From Ascidia mentula (Eukaryota > Chordata > Ascidiacea > Phlebobranchia > Ascidiidae): 64,000 bases of DNA. Positions 1 to 13,329 of this stretch are shown in pieces. Both the position numbers and the translations under genes were made by a program. Each line of letters opens with the position of its first letter. The first letter of the stretch is position 1. The notes below the pieces were generated by a model. That model saw only the letters and a list, made by a program, of their open reading frames with translations. It did no database searches and was not told the origin of the DNA. The stretch spans positions 868,001 to 932,000 of the forward strand of contig OX387202.1 in assembly GCA_947561715.1 (NCBI GenBank), in the 5' to 3' direction.

Positions 1-158
1 GCAGTTTTTTATGTTGCATAAATATGGAAAATTAGCAAAGTTTTTTTTCATTGGCCACACCGAGTACATCACAATTTTTACAAATTCTGGGATTTTATCA
101 AAGTACGCTTATCTATTCTGCATGAGCGCACACACATTGTTGAAATCTTCCTGCTCAC

Positions 159-3100
159 CTGCAACCCCAGATCAATCAAACAATTCCTCACAAAGTTTTT
201 ATACGCTTGATCGCTCTCCAGATACTGGGTGAGAATTTCAATGAGGAAATCCTCACTCCCTCCATTCACCGTCTGATAAAGTTTCACAGTCGACCGAAGA
301 AACATCGCTTGGTCCGGGTCCTGGGAATAAATGGATGTTGTACTTTATTACAATAACGTCAAAGTTTCTTAACTGATGAAAAATTCCATACGATTTTGAG
401 AATTAAATTTTACCATGATCCAAACTGGACACATGGATGAAATACCACATTTATGTAAGAAAATATAGGAATTGCATCAGATATATTTTTCTAATTTATC
501 AGGTAAATCGAAGGCATTCATTCCTTTCGAAAAAAATGCAAATTTTCTTGCAATCTTGGAAACTAAATGTGTGTGATTCAAGAGAACAAACCTTAGGATT
601 GGGAGGCACTGAAGCATTAAGAATTGAACCAAGTGCTGCCACCAGGTGGCGATGATCCCGCAACTCCTCCTGTTGCCATAACAACAGCAGTGCATCGGCA
701 ATCCCACATCGATGAGCCCAGTCAATAGATATTCCGATCACATCACAGATAACATTGAAGTATTGTGAAATGGAATAAGGTTTTGTGATTCTCTGAAATG
801 ATTGGTTGTTTCAAAGTTGGGAGTTTCCCTTATGCATTAATTTTTTTTCAAATCAACAGATAATTATTATCTTTATCCATTCGATGATAATATCATTCAT
901 TAATTAAAAAACTGTTGTGAACAAAGTTTATGATTTAATTGGCTTTATGGGGAATATATATTTAAACAATCTTAAATTTTATTCCAGAAAAACCATTTTG
1001 AGACAAATCAAAATTTTATTAGTAAAAAATACCACCACAAACCTGGTTGATGTATGTCTTGTGTCTCTCAAACCATGACAACCCATCAAACTGTGTGAGG
1101 TAATTGGGGGGTGGTGTGGGTGGAGGTGGTGTAGGTGGGGGCGGTGTGGGTTGAGGTGGTGTGGGTGCTTTGGGTGGAGGGGGTCTTGAGACAAACTTGA
1201 CTATCGGCTTCGATGGCTTGGCCGGAACCTTTACTTTCGGTTCTTCAACAAAATATAAAGAATTACTCTGAATGGATAATCAATTTTTCCATTAACAATA
1301 TTGCAGATGTGTTTATTACATATAAAGTAAAAATTGGTGTAAAAACAATTGTACAAAAATAAATTTTATTATCATGAAAATGTTTTTATTTTCTTTTGGT
1401 TCATTTTGCAAAACACAGTAGACATTAAGATTTCAGCAAAGCAGTAATTGTTAAGATTTAACCACTGTCTATAACTCTACTGCCACCTGGTGGTTGTGGA
1501 GGTGGCGTGGGTGGAGGAGTTGGATCTTTAGGAGGAGGAGTTGGAGTCCTCATTGCAGATCTCATCTTCTCCATCAAGGCAGACGGCTTCTTCTCAATTG
1601 TTTTCTTCTTCGGTTTCTGAATGCTGACTTTCTTCTTTGGTTTGGGTGGAACTCCAGCTAAAGTTTAAATAACTTCAAACAGAGCAAGTAATCATGTGAA
1701 CCATCATGTGAGTAGAGCAAGTAATCATGTGAACCATCATCTGAGTAGAGCAAGTAATCATGTGGACTTTCATCTGAGTAGAGCAAGTAATCACATGGAC
1801 TTTCATGTGAGTAGAGCAAGTAATTACGTGGACTTTCACGTGAGTAGAGCAAGTAAGGAATTTTCAGTAAAACATCCAAGATCATATGGCAGTCTAATTT
1901 GACTCACCTGATGGTTCGATTGTTTCTTCATCAAAAACTTCCTCCACGACAGAATCTGTGTCAGACTCCATGTAAAAGACAGCATCCTCATCTTCCTCCA
2001 CTGCATCCTCTTCTTCTGATGGAAGTTGCTGAGTAACAACAGATGTTGAGTGAATTACAACAAAGGTGTTAACATGTAGCCCACTTTCCAGCAACAAAAA
2101 CACCTTAACAACTAATTTTTGCATTTTTTTTTACTGAAATTTCAATTTTAAAGACTGTGCTCTGTGCAAATGTACTGAACTCAATTCAGAATAACATGGA
2201 TTAGTTCTTGCACTTTGTACACTTGACTGATCTGTTTAAATAGGCAGATCTGTTCTTGCACTTTCTACAACTTTTTTTCTATTCTGACTAATTCTTTAAT
2301 ATTATTCCTTAGAAGTCATACCATGCCTGTTGACAATGGTGGCAGCTTGATATCTTTGTCGGCCCAAGTGATTTCCCCCTGCCAACAAATATCAGCTGGT
2401 TTTCTCCTTTTAAGATTGACAGCTCGACATTTCAACATAACAACATACTGCACTGTATCTCGTGTGAATAATTAAACATAGAAACCTGAATACCTCTATA
2501 ACTAAGAGTAACAAAAAGTGATGATATGAGTTTCACTGAGGCCAACACAGATGACTCAACATTAAACATCCTTACAGCTTTTGCTTCCTTCTCCATCTCA
2601 GCAATCATCTTCAATTGTTCCTCGGAGAGAGTTGGAGGCTTCCATGCATCCTCCGCCAACTTCTTCACCTCACTTTGTGGCCAGAGGAGTTTGACGAGGA
2701 TCGAGTTAGGAATAAAACCACAGGGATTGGTGATAAACTTGTCACCGTAATCGGGACCAGAGTCTGTCAGATGCTGTGGAAAAATACAAAAAAGCCACAA
2801 ATAAACAAATGTTTTTATGTCTTTAATATTTATACCCATAATTAAAACAACTGTCAGTAAATATAAAGCCATTTTTTGTAGTTTGTTCCTTCGCTGTTTT
2901 CAGATTAAAATTATATAGGAATTTGGTCCTTAAGTAAAAGTATAATTATTGAATTATGTCGTGAAACATAAGGGGTTTACTGAGCAGAAATTTTAACTTT
3001 TATTTTTGCATTTTTATGCTTTTCTTGTAACTAGGCAACGAGTTATATTCCAATAGAAGTTTTTTATCCAATTTTACAAAGAAACAACGAATATTACAAA

Positions 3101-6100
3101 CAAATTTTAAATTTAACCTTTTCCTTCTCGAGTCCATCTTCCAAAATATCTTTCATGGGTTTTGCAGTATCAATTGGGGGGAAAAACCCAATCTTTCTTT
3201 CAGGAAGCCATTCTTTGGGAGCTTGACAAAAAAAAATAATTTTTTCAAAATAATTGTCCTCAAAATTCTCCAAAACTCTGGGAGCCCCAAAACTACTAGA
3301 AATGTGAAGTTGTTTCAAACTTTCTTGTTTGTTGGAAATTTAAATTTTGTGGCTAGTGGGCTTTCTTTAATTAATAGGATTTCTATAAAGATCTCCAATA
3401 AAATTAAAAGCCAGAAATTCTTTCGGTTCAAATAACTTACTGTTAGCAACAAACTATAACTTACTGGGTTCACGCACAGGGTGAGGGTCCGGGTCGAAAT
3501 CGTCTTCATCAGGAATCTGAACCAGAGAACAAACAAGTCAAAGATTATGTTTGAAAAATACCAAACAACACACATGGATGCTTTCAACCATGCGTTACCT
3601 TTACAATAGGAAGGGAATTAAGTTAGTTCAAAGCAAACTGTTCAATATTGTTTGTTGTATCGTCTTGATTTTTTTATTTTTGTTGCTTGAGGTTTTGCAA
3701 AGTATTGCTAATATCCAGTTTAGTTATTCACATGCCTTGAAAATAAAAGTTTGTCGATAAATTCAATTACAACCTTGACTTTCTTGGGTCTGTCCCAAAA
3801 CAACGCCATGTATTTTTTGAACGCAATCGACTCCATTCTCTTGCTTGGTTTCCTGGAGGCTCTCTTTGGTCTCAACATTCCATCCCGGATGTGAGCAACA
3901 TCCGACTCTCTCTGTAGGAGGAGTTGATATGCTCCCAACCTCCCTCTCCTCTCCTCTGCAAGCTTCTCCTGCTCCTCCACTGACATCGGATCCCACTCAT
4001 AATCCATCCTGCATGATATTGAAGACATGATTTCAAGGAGATTTGTTTTCGTGACATTAAGTCTGACAAACACTGATTCGAAAGAAGAAAACAATTAATC
4101 GGTTTATCAGCCGAGTGGCCTCCTAACATCCAATGCACCCTGTAGTAACCCACAACTCCTAAGTGTGATAAGCTATGATTCTCTGTAAGGAATAACTTGG
4201 TTTTGTCGATTCTTAGCCCATGTTTATTGAAGTGCGCTTGGAAACTTTAAATATCATTCAACTCTTTTTTTTTAAAACTGATCAAAATTCATGACCAACT
4301 TTCAGGGAACATTTCATGTCAGATCTTTTCAAATTTTAATTTGTTAAAATTGTGCAAAACCTCATGTAGAGCGCTTTGGCTCCTTGGATCTTTCTCAGGA
4401 TGTCTTTATCCAACTTCATCATCAACTTCCGATTGATGGAGATCGGAGCTTCCACCTCCTCCTCTGGAAATTCCATGCAAACCATCTTGAAGATGTACAT
4501 CCGAGGAAGATAGCTCTTGTGCTCCACCCGGTGGAGGTTTCTTCCCAGTCCGATTAGAAGATCACCTTTCTGGTTGCAGAAGTCGATGCTTTTTGGCTCA
4601 TCGTTGATCTTCAGGATCCTGTGAGTTACGATTAAAACTTAATCAGTTGTCTGTGTTTTGCAAATTTAATGTTGGTGCTTTTTAGATGTAAATGGCTGCA
4701 GAAAAAAATCAACGTGGAACACATTTGTAACTCCTAAGCTTTAATCATTTGTCTCTACGAAAACATTCTAATGATACCTTTTTTTTTTAAACTTATGACT
4801 TGAATAGAAAAGTTTTTACTATTTAGGTTCATTGTGCTCCAGTAAATCCCCCCAAAATAACATCTAAAGAAAATATTGTCACAATAATATCTTTAATTAA
4901 AATTGTCTACGAAGTTAACATTCATAATCCACCTGACGAGATCATTTGTCTCATTCCATATCCTGATTGTTCCATCTCTGCTCGCTGAAGCGAAAAGTTT
5001 GAGTCGAGAGCAACAAGTGAGCCCAGTCAGCTCGTCTGTGTGGTCGTGGTCGGGACTGTGATCAGAACGCTCTAAAAACAAATAGGAAACACTTTTTTAA
5101 GTAAACAGTTTGAACGATGCAGATTGATTACATCATAAATAAGTCAAGACAACAGTTTGTGATGAATACAAACAGCTACGCAGTTAAAAACACTTAAAAA
5201 CTTGGGTTACCACAAAAATTACACTTGAAAAATGAATTTGCATTTACTTGGACTTTACTGTTTGCATTGAACAAAATACAAAGGTGACAAAAAAACAACA
5301 AAACCAACTTTTTGATTCCAGATCATAGATAACCATTGTGTAGGTGGCAGTAGCGAGCTGTTGAAATGCAACTGCTAGTTTTGATCCAGATATGGTCATG
5401 TGACGTGGGGTGTGAGCACAATAGAACGACATCAGTAAGCTCATGGATTCCATTGTGTTCGGAAATATTCTCCACACTTTTACAACATTGTCTATAAAAA
5501 AGTCAATTGTTGATACGAGACAACTTACTAGAAATGCATTTTGCGAAACAAAAACAGAACAAACAAGGATTGGTAAAGTTTAAAATAACAAAAAACATGC
5601 AAGCAACCTTGTCCAGCGCTGATAACTTGGTCATTCCTGACGTTAGAGAGCAACCCGATCACACCTTTCGCTCCATGAGCTTCAGTTCGAAAGAGAACTT
5701 CTCCTGTATTTGTGTCGAGGCTGCTGATGTAACCATCCTTGCAGCCGGCCAACAATAATATTCTGTTGCCATATCTGCACAAAATTAACATGAGTTGGAG
5801 TGAAAATAATCCGAAACAAATATACTGTGATGCATTTTTAAAGAAAATTATTTTTTTCATTTTCCCACTGGTTTAATATTAAATTAAATATTTCATTCCT
5901 TTCGCAAATTTTTTAATTCTTACTGTGGATTTCTTTGTTTACGTTTCTTGGTGAGAATTTTTGCCTCTTTTAATTTTTTCCATTTCTCTTTAAGTTCAGT
6001 GATGTTGAGAATATATTCATACATACACAAGCAGTTGGCATGACAACCTGTTTGAAGACAAAATCATTCTAAAACTGAAACCACATGAAGTCCTCTACAA

Positions 6101-9100
6101 GTGAGTAATATTAATACATTAAATCCTTGAGTTACAACAAAATAATGGAAATAAGGTAAAGCAACAAAACTAATCAAGAATTATTTCTGTAAAAAAGTGG
6201 ATTGATTTTAATCTTATTGATAAATCTAAGTTATTGTTTAAAACCAAATTGACCTTCTTCAAATTTCCAGGTCTTTTCCATCATGGCCGGGTTTGAAACC
6301 GCGGAAGCTTTGATGAGAACTCCGTTGTTGTAAGCAACAAATAACATCTCCAGTGGAAGACAATAGACGGCGTCAAGTAAAAACTTTTCATTGTCAGGAA
6401 CAAAGGAGCTGGCGGAGGATCGGCTCCGGGCACTGTTGACTGGGGGGAGGAGGGGATCGATAACGGGGGGTGGAAGAGTCGTTAGGATGGAACCATCGAC
6501 CGGGGATAATAGACGAACGAATCCATCTTCAGTTGAACAAACTACTCGATTCATCAGCTAAAAAACAATCGACTACATTTAAATATCACTAAGTGCAACT
6601 TGTTAATTTTGAAGCAAACCACTGTACGTATTGATAAGTAGATATTGCAATAAATATTTAATATTTAATTTCACAAATATTAAAATATTCAAAAGGGAAA
6701 GCATTTAGTGCTGAAGTGGTAAAACTGCTATTAAACCTGTAAGTAATTTGTTGTATTCAATTTCTGAACAGGATTTCTGTAAAATAAGAAAGAATATTTT
6801 TATTCATGTGATTTTAAATGTTAAAGTTTTCGATATGATTTTGAGTGTTTTTAAAGCAGCAAAGATTTACGCCAATTATTTCAACATTAGTTGTAAATAC
6901 ATAAAGTGATCGGCCAGTCTTACCCGATAGCTGTAAATATCTGGTGGACATGAGTGATCGCCCACAAGTTGACTGCATACTGTGAGAATGAAAATAATGT
7001 GGAATTGTTAGGAGTCGTTCCAAGCCCAACAACCGGTTCATCCATGTTTATTCTGGTAATAAAATACATACTCTTTTTGACAGTAGAAACAGAGTTAAAT
7101 GGTAAAGTCTGTTTAAATGTTTAATGGTAAAAATTATTACTGGCGAAATTTTTTTTGCAATTTATGCAATTTATTACCGAGGTAGAATTGTACGTCGTGG
7201 AAAGAGGTTTCAGCTCGACATGTTTGATTACAAATTCATTAAAATTGTGTTTAGCATTGAAATAATCCTGTTTCGGTTGGCAAAGGGAAACGCTTTTTGC
7301 TTATTGTTGAACGGGATGTTTTTATTCAAATCTTGAAGGTAAAATGTTGAATCAGGGGCAGTGACACAAACTCACAAGTCAACTTCATCACACGTATCCA
7401 TGCTCCATACCCTGATGCTGCAATCGAGGGACGTTGACATTATGTAGGGACCCTGAAAAAAACATGGATTTGCTCAAAATATTCAACCAATCATATTTCA
7501 ACACAACTTGTAACTATGACAACATGCACGGGGACTGTAGGGAAAACAATTTAAACATCTTATATTTTAGTAGGCATCATTGGTCAGTTATGTCTGGCAC
7601 AGTTTCCACAAAATGCTTAGTGGTGTTCTGTATTATTACACAATATTATTTGCACAACTTTACCTGTGGGTAGAGATTGAGTGAAGTTACCGGGCCGTGA
7701 TGACCGACAAACACAAGTTTTATCCCGAATTCTTCATCCCACACTTTAATGGAACCGTCCCGAGAACCCGTTACAATAAATTTGAGTGGATTGAAAAACA
7801 AAATACTGCAAACGACAACACCAAGTGTTTTTATTCAGCACAGAAGGATTTTTGTGCACTAATATTTAGAGTCATCGTGTAACTTATAAACCTTGAAACA
7901 TCTGACCTAGTAATATTTCTGACATGAAGATCTTTCTTGTATGTCAGCAGAATTCCATCATGCAAGTTGAAGACCTGACAAAAAACATACAAAAAAATAT
8001 TTCTTCAATCTAAACAAATTTAGAAGATCTTCTGGCAATTAAATTAATGTAGATTTTATTGTAAAGTATTTGAGTAGCTTGAAAATATCAGTTAGAAAAT
8101 TGCCTTGACCAAGAAAACATATTTAAGCACAAACTTACAGCAACAGCGGTCCCACAAACAGCATAACATTTCTGTGTTTGACTTGCTGTGTTTTCAAGTG
8201 TGATTTTCTCGAACACATCCCGACAAGTGAGACCTTCCATTATGACCTTGTGTGGAATCATGTAACGATTTCCATATCGGAAACACCAGGTCTGTTTAAA
8301 CAATTACTTGTTTCCAATGGGTTCTCACAGCTGATATAACTTGCTGTTGCATTTAAGCATTAAAGTTTTTCATTATGTCTAAAAATGTGTCTGTGTGTGT
8401 TTTGATTTGCTTTTGTACATTTTGCATATTTTACATTACTCTCCTCTCCTCCAACTGTGTGTGTGACAACAGTCCAACAACTCTAACATGAGATTATATT
8501 TTAACTTACTGTAATGTTTCCTGGTCCAGTTGTAATTACTTCGCTTGTACTTTCGTTGTAAATTAAACTGAAACAGTGAAGCAGAAATGTTGGTTTGTTT
8601 GCAGAATTAAATCAGAGGTTCTCACCAATATATTTTGTGTTGGCTTTTTGCTGCTGAAACCAGTTCAAATTCAGAATTAAACAGCTGTAATTCAAAATAA
8701 ACGTGTTACGTATTTTTTTCTCAATTTCCCTAAAATGTAGCCTTGACATTTTTAAATTGTGACATTAATAAAATAAGCACATTAAAAATCACCTTCATTT
8801 CATCGTTGTTGAAAAGTCCAACATATTGAAGAGAATGACGACAGAATATTATTTTGTTGATTCCATCACTGGAGTCGATGATGTCTTTTCTTCTTCCATC
8901 TTGATAATAAACACGAAGAAACTGATGATCCAACGTCACAATCTCCTAAACACAAAACGTGAATAGAATATGAGGGAAAATACACCTATTATTAGTCAAT
9001 AATACACCACAAAAATTTAAAGTCTAAAGTTGGCTGTCATTGTTACTAGATAACGAAAAAAAAGAAACAATCAAAGGTTAAATCTGTGGTTGTAATGCAA

Positions 9101-9714
9101 GTTTAATTCTTGCAAAGTATATATTTTATATTCTGTTTGATTTGATTTTTTTTAATCTGTTAGTCGTTACCTCAGCCAATGGGTTGTAGAGGACGTCAAG
9201 AATTGTTTCATCTTGACTTATTTTCCTCACATGATGAGCTCCGTGACTTATTGTTGAGGGTTGGACGTCAGCTTTCTTCACTCGTTCAGTTGTTAACTTA
9301 ACACTGTCCCTAAAATAATCAGTTAAGTTTGTTAGATCCTGGGACAATGTCCATCATTTCTAACTGTAACATGACTTGCAGTCACATCTCATGTCTGCTG
9401 TTCACAAAGCTGTGATCCAATAGTTATGTAAATTTACTTAATTAATAACAAAGATAGAACTGATTTTACCTTGTTTTCGGGCTAAATCTCGGTGGGGGCC
9501 CTTATTTTACTCATGTGAAAACTAGTTTTTATGATACCGCAAAATTAGTAAAAAAGTAGCATTTTTTTTATTGAAAGTTGACATAAAGCAATTATTCCAA
9601 CCTCAAAAGTGTCCACAATTCTTTTGCTCTCTCTTTATTCTTTTCATTCCAGCTTGGATTATCTTGTGGTGTTCCAGGTAAATTAACTGGATGCTCAACA
9701 ACTTCAGCAGCCAT
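159..9714 (-). CDS. WD-repeat protein of the WDR97/WDR87 type, 27 exons, 3' end beyond the window
   Basis: I read 27 coding exons with consistent GT-AG sites and phases: 9714-9602, 9309-9171, 8945-8793, 8684-8626, 8567-8510, 8291-8139, 7974-7907, 7805-7664, 7452-7376, 7052-6924, 6776-6737, 6557-6254, 6047-5924, 5774-5608, 5491-5309, 5071-4933, 4618-4361, 4008-3774, 3516-3465, 3221-3118, 2773-2576, 2378-2322, 2028-1908, 1657-1487, 1242-1043, 792-592 and 320-159. They total 1,269 codons. The start is the ATG opening MAAEVVEHPV. WD40 signatures include GSRDGSIKVWD, SLDCSIRVWS and SASRDGTIRIWN. After the propellers come a Lys/Arg-rich helix, an acidic exon, a Lys/Pro-rich exon and a PPPTPPP tract near 1090-1190. 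A helical C-terminus then contains ILTQYLES. This order fits WDR97/WDR87 relatives, which are poorly characterised and testis- or cilium-associated in vertebrates. Family placement is from memory. The 5309 donor was chosen over 5305 because the latter creates a stop. The final exon was not found. Confidence 0.8.
1684..1856. repeat. 33-bp minisatellite in an intron of the WD-repeat gene
   Basis: About five copies of a 33-bp unit built on gagcaagtaatcatgtg lie between the exons at 1657-1487 and 2028-1908. The unit length is a multiple of three, so both strands show open frames with an 11-residue period. Those frames are bounded by splice sites and are not coding. Confidence 0.85.
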
Positions 9715-9853
9715 GAGAATTTTCACATATTTTTCAAAACATTTTCAACAAACCTAAATCCATATTCTGCAATCATATCCTGGTGCAAACAATAACTGAA
9801 CAATATAATTGAGAGCTGGAAACAGGTGTGACACAATGATCCAACATGTAAGG

Positions 9854-10104
9854 TCTCATCAGTGCAGCTGGTGACTGTGGCATAGCTCTCTCAGCATTAT
9901 TGTTGTTTTGCACGTATATAAATTGGATGCACTATCGGATACCAAGCAGTCGTTTGGCCATACACTCCACAGTGGTTTATATCTGTTTATTGGTACCTAG
10001 TTGAGTACTCAAAGGATCAACGTTGACCGAAAGGAACCACAAAGTGGAAAATAGTGTGCCCGCTAGTGTAAAAGCAAGCCCAGTTACCAGCTGCACTGAT
10101 GAGA
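9854..10104. repeat. Inverted repeat pair, possible small MITE or hairpin element
   Basis: tctcatcagtgcagctggt at 9854 reappears as its reverse complement at 10082-10104 with one mismatch over about 22 bp, enclosing roughly 205 bp. It lies in the 1.9-kb gap between the divergent WD-repeat and SRD5A genes. No target duplication was identified. The open frame at 10023-10229 starts inside it, resembles nothing known to me and is not called as a gene. Confidence 0.4.
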
Positions 10105-11600
10105 TCTTATTGACCGAAGCAGTGTGTACACCTGTCTACAGAAGTGCCATACATAAGAGGTCCAAGTGTTCAAACAGCTGCAAGTGCTGTATGTCTTTGG
10201 TATTATATTCTGAATTATGTAGACCTTGAAAAATTTTGTTTATGGAAAAAAGTTTAGTGAATCACAATAGAATAATTTTCAGGGAATAAAATAATTACAT
10301 TTCTAAAATCATCAAAAATGTCTGCATTTTCAAGAAAATTAACTGTCTTTTGACCCGGGGCATATTGGCTTTAAAACCGAAAATAAACTCAAAAGTGAGG
10401 TTCACTCTGGAACTCTACGTACGCCTAACCTAAAGCGCTACCTTTTGTACCAAACGTTGCAGCATCTTTCAACAGATTTATCAAAACAACCCTTATAAGA
10501 TATTTCTACAACAAATTACAACGATTACAAACAATCAAAATACGAAATTATTGAAGATAAGAAATAAAAACAAGACCAAGTTCTTGGGGAAGTACCCAGA
10601 CAAACTGCGTTGCTTAGCAACTCAATAGATCAAAACTCATAGAAATTGTACTTATATTCATGACATGTAATTAACATTAATGAATATGTATAGCGGTATT
10701 AAATATAACCAAAATTCTATGATCAAAAAACAAATAATTTTTTATAACCACATAAAAATAATTGATGAAAAAAAGCGGCTGAATTAACTTGATTAAAAAA
10801 GTGTGCAAGGAAATGCAAATAATGTATTTGAATTTAATACAAAATACACAAACATATTTAAATCAGAATATGTAATACGGAAAAACGGAAGTTTAAAAAA
10901 CCATGACCTTTGACCACCTCTGTATGTTATCACGTGGTTTCTGAATCAGAAGCGGGTTTCGTGTTTTGTCCTTGGAACAATCAAGCGAGTTGCTATTCGA
11001 AAATGTTGGAAGTCGGTGTGATAACGTTGCTGAAGTATTATGTTTTGTGTTTTAAACAAACACTATGTGTTTGACGATCGTGCAATGTGTTAATAGATTA
11101 TCAATGATTTGTAATTTGCAAACAGGATTTTTTTTCCGCGAACGATATCAAATCATCAGCTCGTTTTACGTAGATTCCCGATAAAATGTATGTGGAAGGA
11201 TCTCGGCATTCCTCCACTTCACTCACATTTGTGAAGTTGGGTGCAATCCATATGCAAGTCCAATGCCTGCTTTTGTGGAATATGTTTGTTTATTATTATA
11301 TAGACTCGAATTTCATGTAAACCTTCTATTCCGAATTTAAAACCAGTCTACACACTGCACCTTATTGTGTATAAATTTACTTGTAGCATCAAAGTGTTAA
11401 GTGGAACTAAAAGTGCCAACAAATTATCACTTATGCTGTGTGGGCAAATTAAACTTAAACTACAGTGTTGAGTGGTTTGCTTGGCACAGTAGCATTGCAA
11501 GAGGTGGGAAATTTTAAAGCTTTGATTAGAAAATAAAAAATAAAATAACGAAACAAAATTATTTTTCTCTTTTGCTATTTGCTAGTAGGCTTTCAGCACT
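10105..11600. other. Intergenic region between divergent genes
   Basis: AT-rich sequence with no convincing exon. It must contain the promoter and 5' UTR of the plus-strand SRD5A gene and probably promoter sequence for the WD-repeat gene. No recognisable core element could be assigned. Confidence 0.5.
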
Positions 11601-13017
11601 ATGCCAAGTTACTTGTTTAACTTTTACAACATCTTGATAAGTGGTGATGATGAACTGGCCAGAATTAACCTAATGGCTGGAATTTTGATTGGCATTTCAC
11701 CAATTATCCATCTGATACTCATGTCTGGTATCAATGCACCTTATGGAAGATACACGTCAGATAGTTGGGGCATTCTACTGGATGCAAGATTAATTTGGTT
11801 CCTACAGGTAAATATTGTGTGCTTAAATTCCATGTAAGGTATTTATAAGGAGCTTTGTTCTGTTGTGTTTTTGTATCACTGTTGGCCTGTAAGGAAAGAA
11901 TAGCAGCCTCAATAACTACATTTTTTTTAATGCCCCTGTCATTTGTTAATAATTTGAAGCAAATTAACACTTTTGTTAGGTTTCTGCAGCAGACCAAAAG
12001 TTATTTTAGTATTTTCTTGTGTGCTGTTGAAAATATGTGTAAAATAACCAACAACTTGCATTTTGAGTAGAAAATCTGATGTGTGATATGATGTTTAGAA
12101 GCAAATAGTAGTCATGAAATGCACATATCCAATTCCTAAATGTTTGTTTGAAGGAACTGCCCTCGTTCGTGATCCCAGTTTTTATGTTTCTTACGAACGA
12201 AAGATCCGACCTCTCTCTCCCCTCTACCATCCTCCTCAGTATCTTCATCGTGCATTATTTCAATCGGACGTTTGTGTATTCCTTCTCGATCAGAGGGGGA
12301 AAACCAACTCCACTTTCAATCTTCTTCATGGCTCTCTTCTTCTGTGTATGCAACGGATACATGCAGGTAAACATTCACTTGGTTGTTTATGGCCTGTGTT
12401 ATAGTAACATTATTACATGTAAGCATTGAAACGTTCGTATCCAGGTTGAAATATATTAATTAAGTAATATTATGACCAATCAATTTTAAGTGTTTTTTAG
12501 TCACTAGTTAAAAATCTGTAGTTAAAAGTAAGCAATTGGTGGATTGAATAATTTACATTTTCTCCATTGTTCCATATTTTGCTCGTTCACCTCAAAAGTT
12601 ATCGTTTGCATTACAAATAATGTTTTCCAGTCTTCATACCTTCTCCATTTCTCCGACTACAAACCAGAGTACATACTGGAGTGGAACTTTGTTATCGGAA
12701 TGGCAATTTTTGCATTTGGATTTTATGTGAATACAACCTCCGACCAGATATTGAGGAACCTTCGGAAACCTGGTGAAGTGGGGTACAAAATACCTCGGGG
12801 TGGAATGTTTGAGTACGTCGCAGCGGCAAACTTATGGGGAGAAGCTGTAGAGTGGTGTGGTTGGGCGTTGGCTGGTTGGTCACTACAAGGGTTTGCTTAC
12901 GCTGTTTTTGCAGTTTTGTATCTTTCCGCGCGAAGTTACAACCACCATGTTTGGTATTTAAAGAAGTTTGACGATTACCCAAAGAATCGCAAAATATTTA
13001 TTCCATTCATTGCATGA
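11601..13017 (+). CDS. SRD5A1: 3-oxo-5-alpha-steroid 4-dehydrogenase (steroid 5-alpha-reductase)
   Basis: Three coding exons, 11601-11807, 12154-12366 and 12631-13017, all join in phase 0 and give 268 residues, against 259 in the human enzyme. The family reduces the delta-4,5 double bond of 3-oxo steroids with NADPH in the endoplasmic reticulum membrane. Diagnostic stretches are the exon junction WFLQ/ELPSF, RGGKPTPL, CNGYMQ, ILRNLRKPG, GYKIPRGGMFEYV, NLWGEAVEWCG and the C-terminal KKFDDYPKNRKI followed by PFIA. Several hydrophobic helices are present, including exon 1 residues 20-45. The start is the first ATG, and upstream sequence gives no longer frame. Vertebrate SRD5A genes usually have five exons, so introns are fewer here. 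SRD5A2 is an alternative label; the motifs look closer to SRD5A1. Confidence 0.95.
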
Positions 13018-13227
13018 GTGATGTATGTTTTTTCAACACGTTTTCCTGAGTGGTTATTTCATGTTAATGCTGCTATAATGGTTGTTTTAATTGTGTTTTT
13101 AATTATGCTTAAGTTATTGACTTGTGCTGCTGTCCTTGACTGATTTTTGTTCAAATTGTTTGGATAAATGTTTGTTCCCTTAACAGATTTTCAATTTGGA
13201 ACTTCTAGATTATTAAAATCACTGTGA

Positions 13228-13233
13228 AATAAA
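13228..13233 (+). terminator. Poly(A) signal of the SRD5A gene
   Basis: AATAAA 211 bases after the reductase stop codon, on the same strand, with no other candidate gene between. Confidence 0.55.
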
Positions 13234-13329
13234 AAATATTTTTTTGCCAGCAGTTACGTATATTCGTGAGTGCAAAATTCTGTCGTATGTGTTTGTGTGT
13301 TTGTGTGAAACAGTACAAAATACAGTGAC

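Noticed and set aside
1..158. A terminal exon of the WD-repeat gene
   Set aside because: Acceptors at the phase required lead to an immediate stop; the real last exon is probably outside the window.
1658..1902. Small ORFs with 11-residue repeats on both strands
   Set aside because: Intronic 33-bp minisatellite inside the WD-repeat gene.
11731..12248. Minus ORFs opposite the SRD5A exons
   Set aside because: Antisense shadows of a well-supported plus-strand gene.
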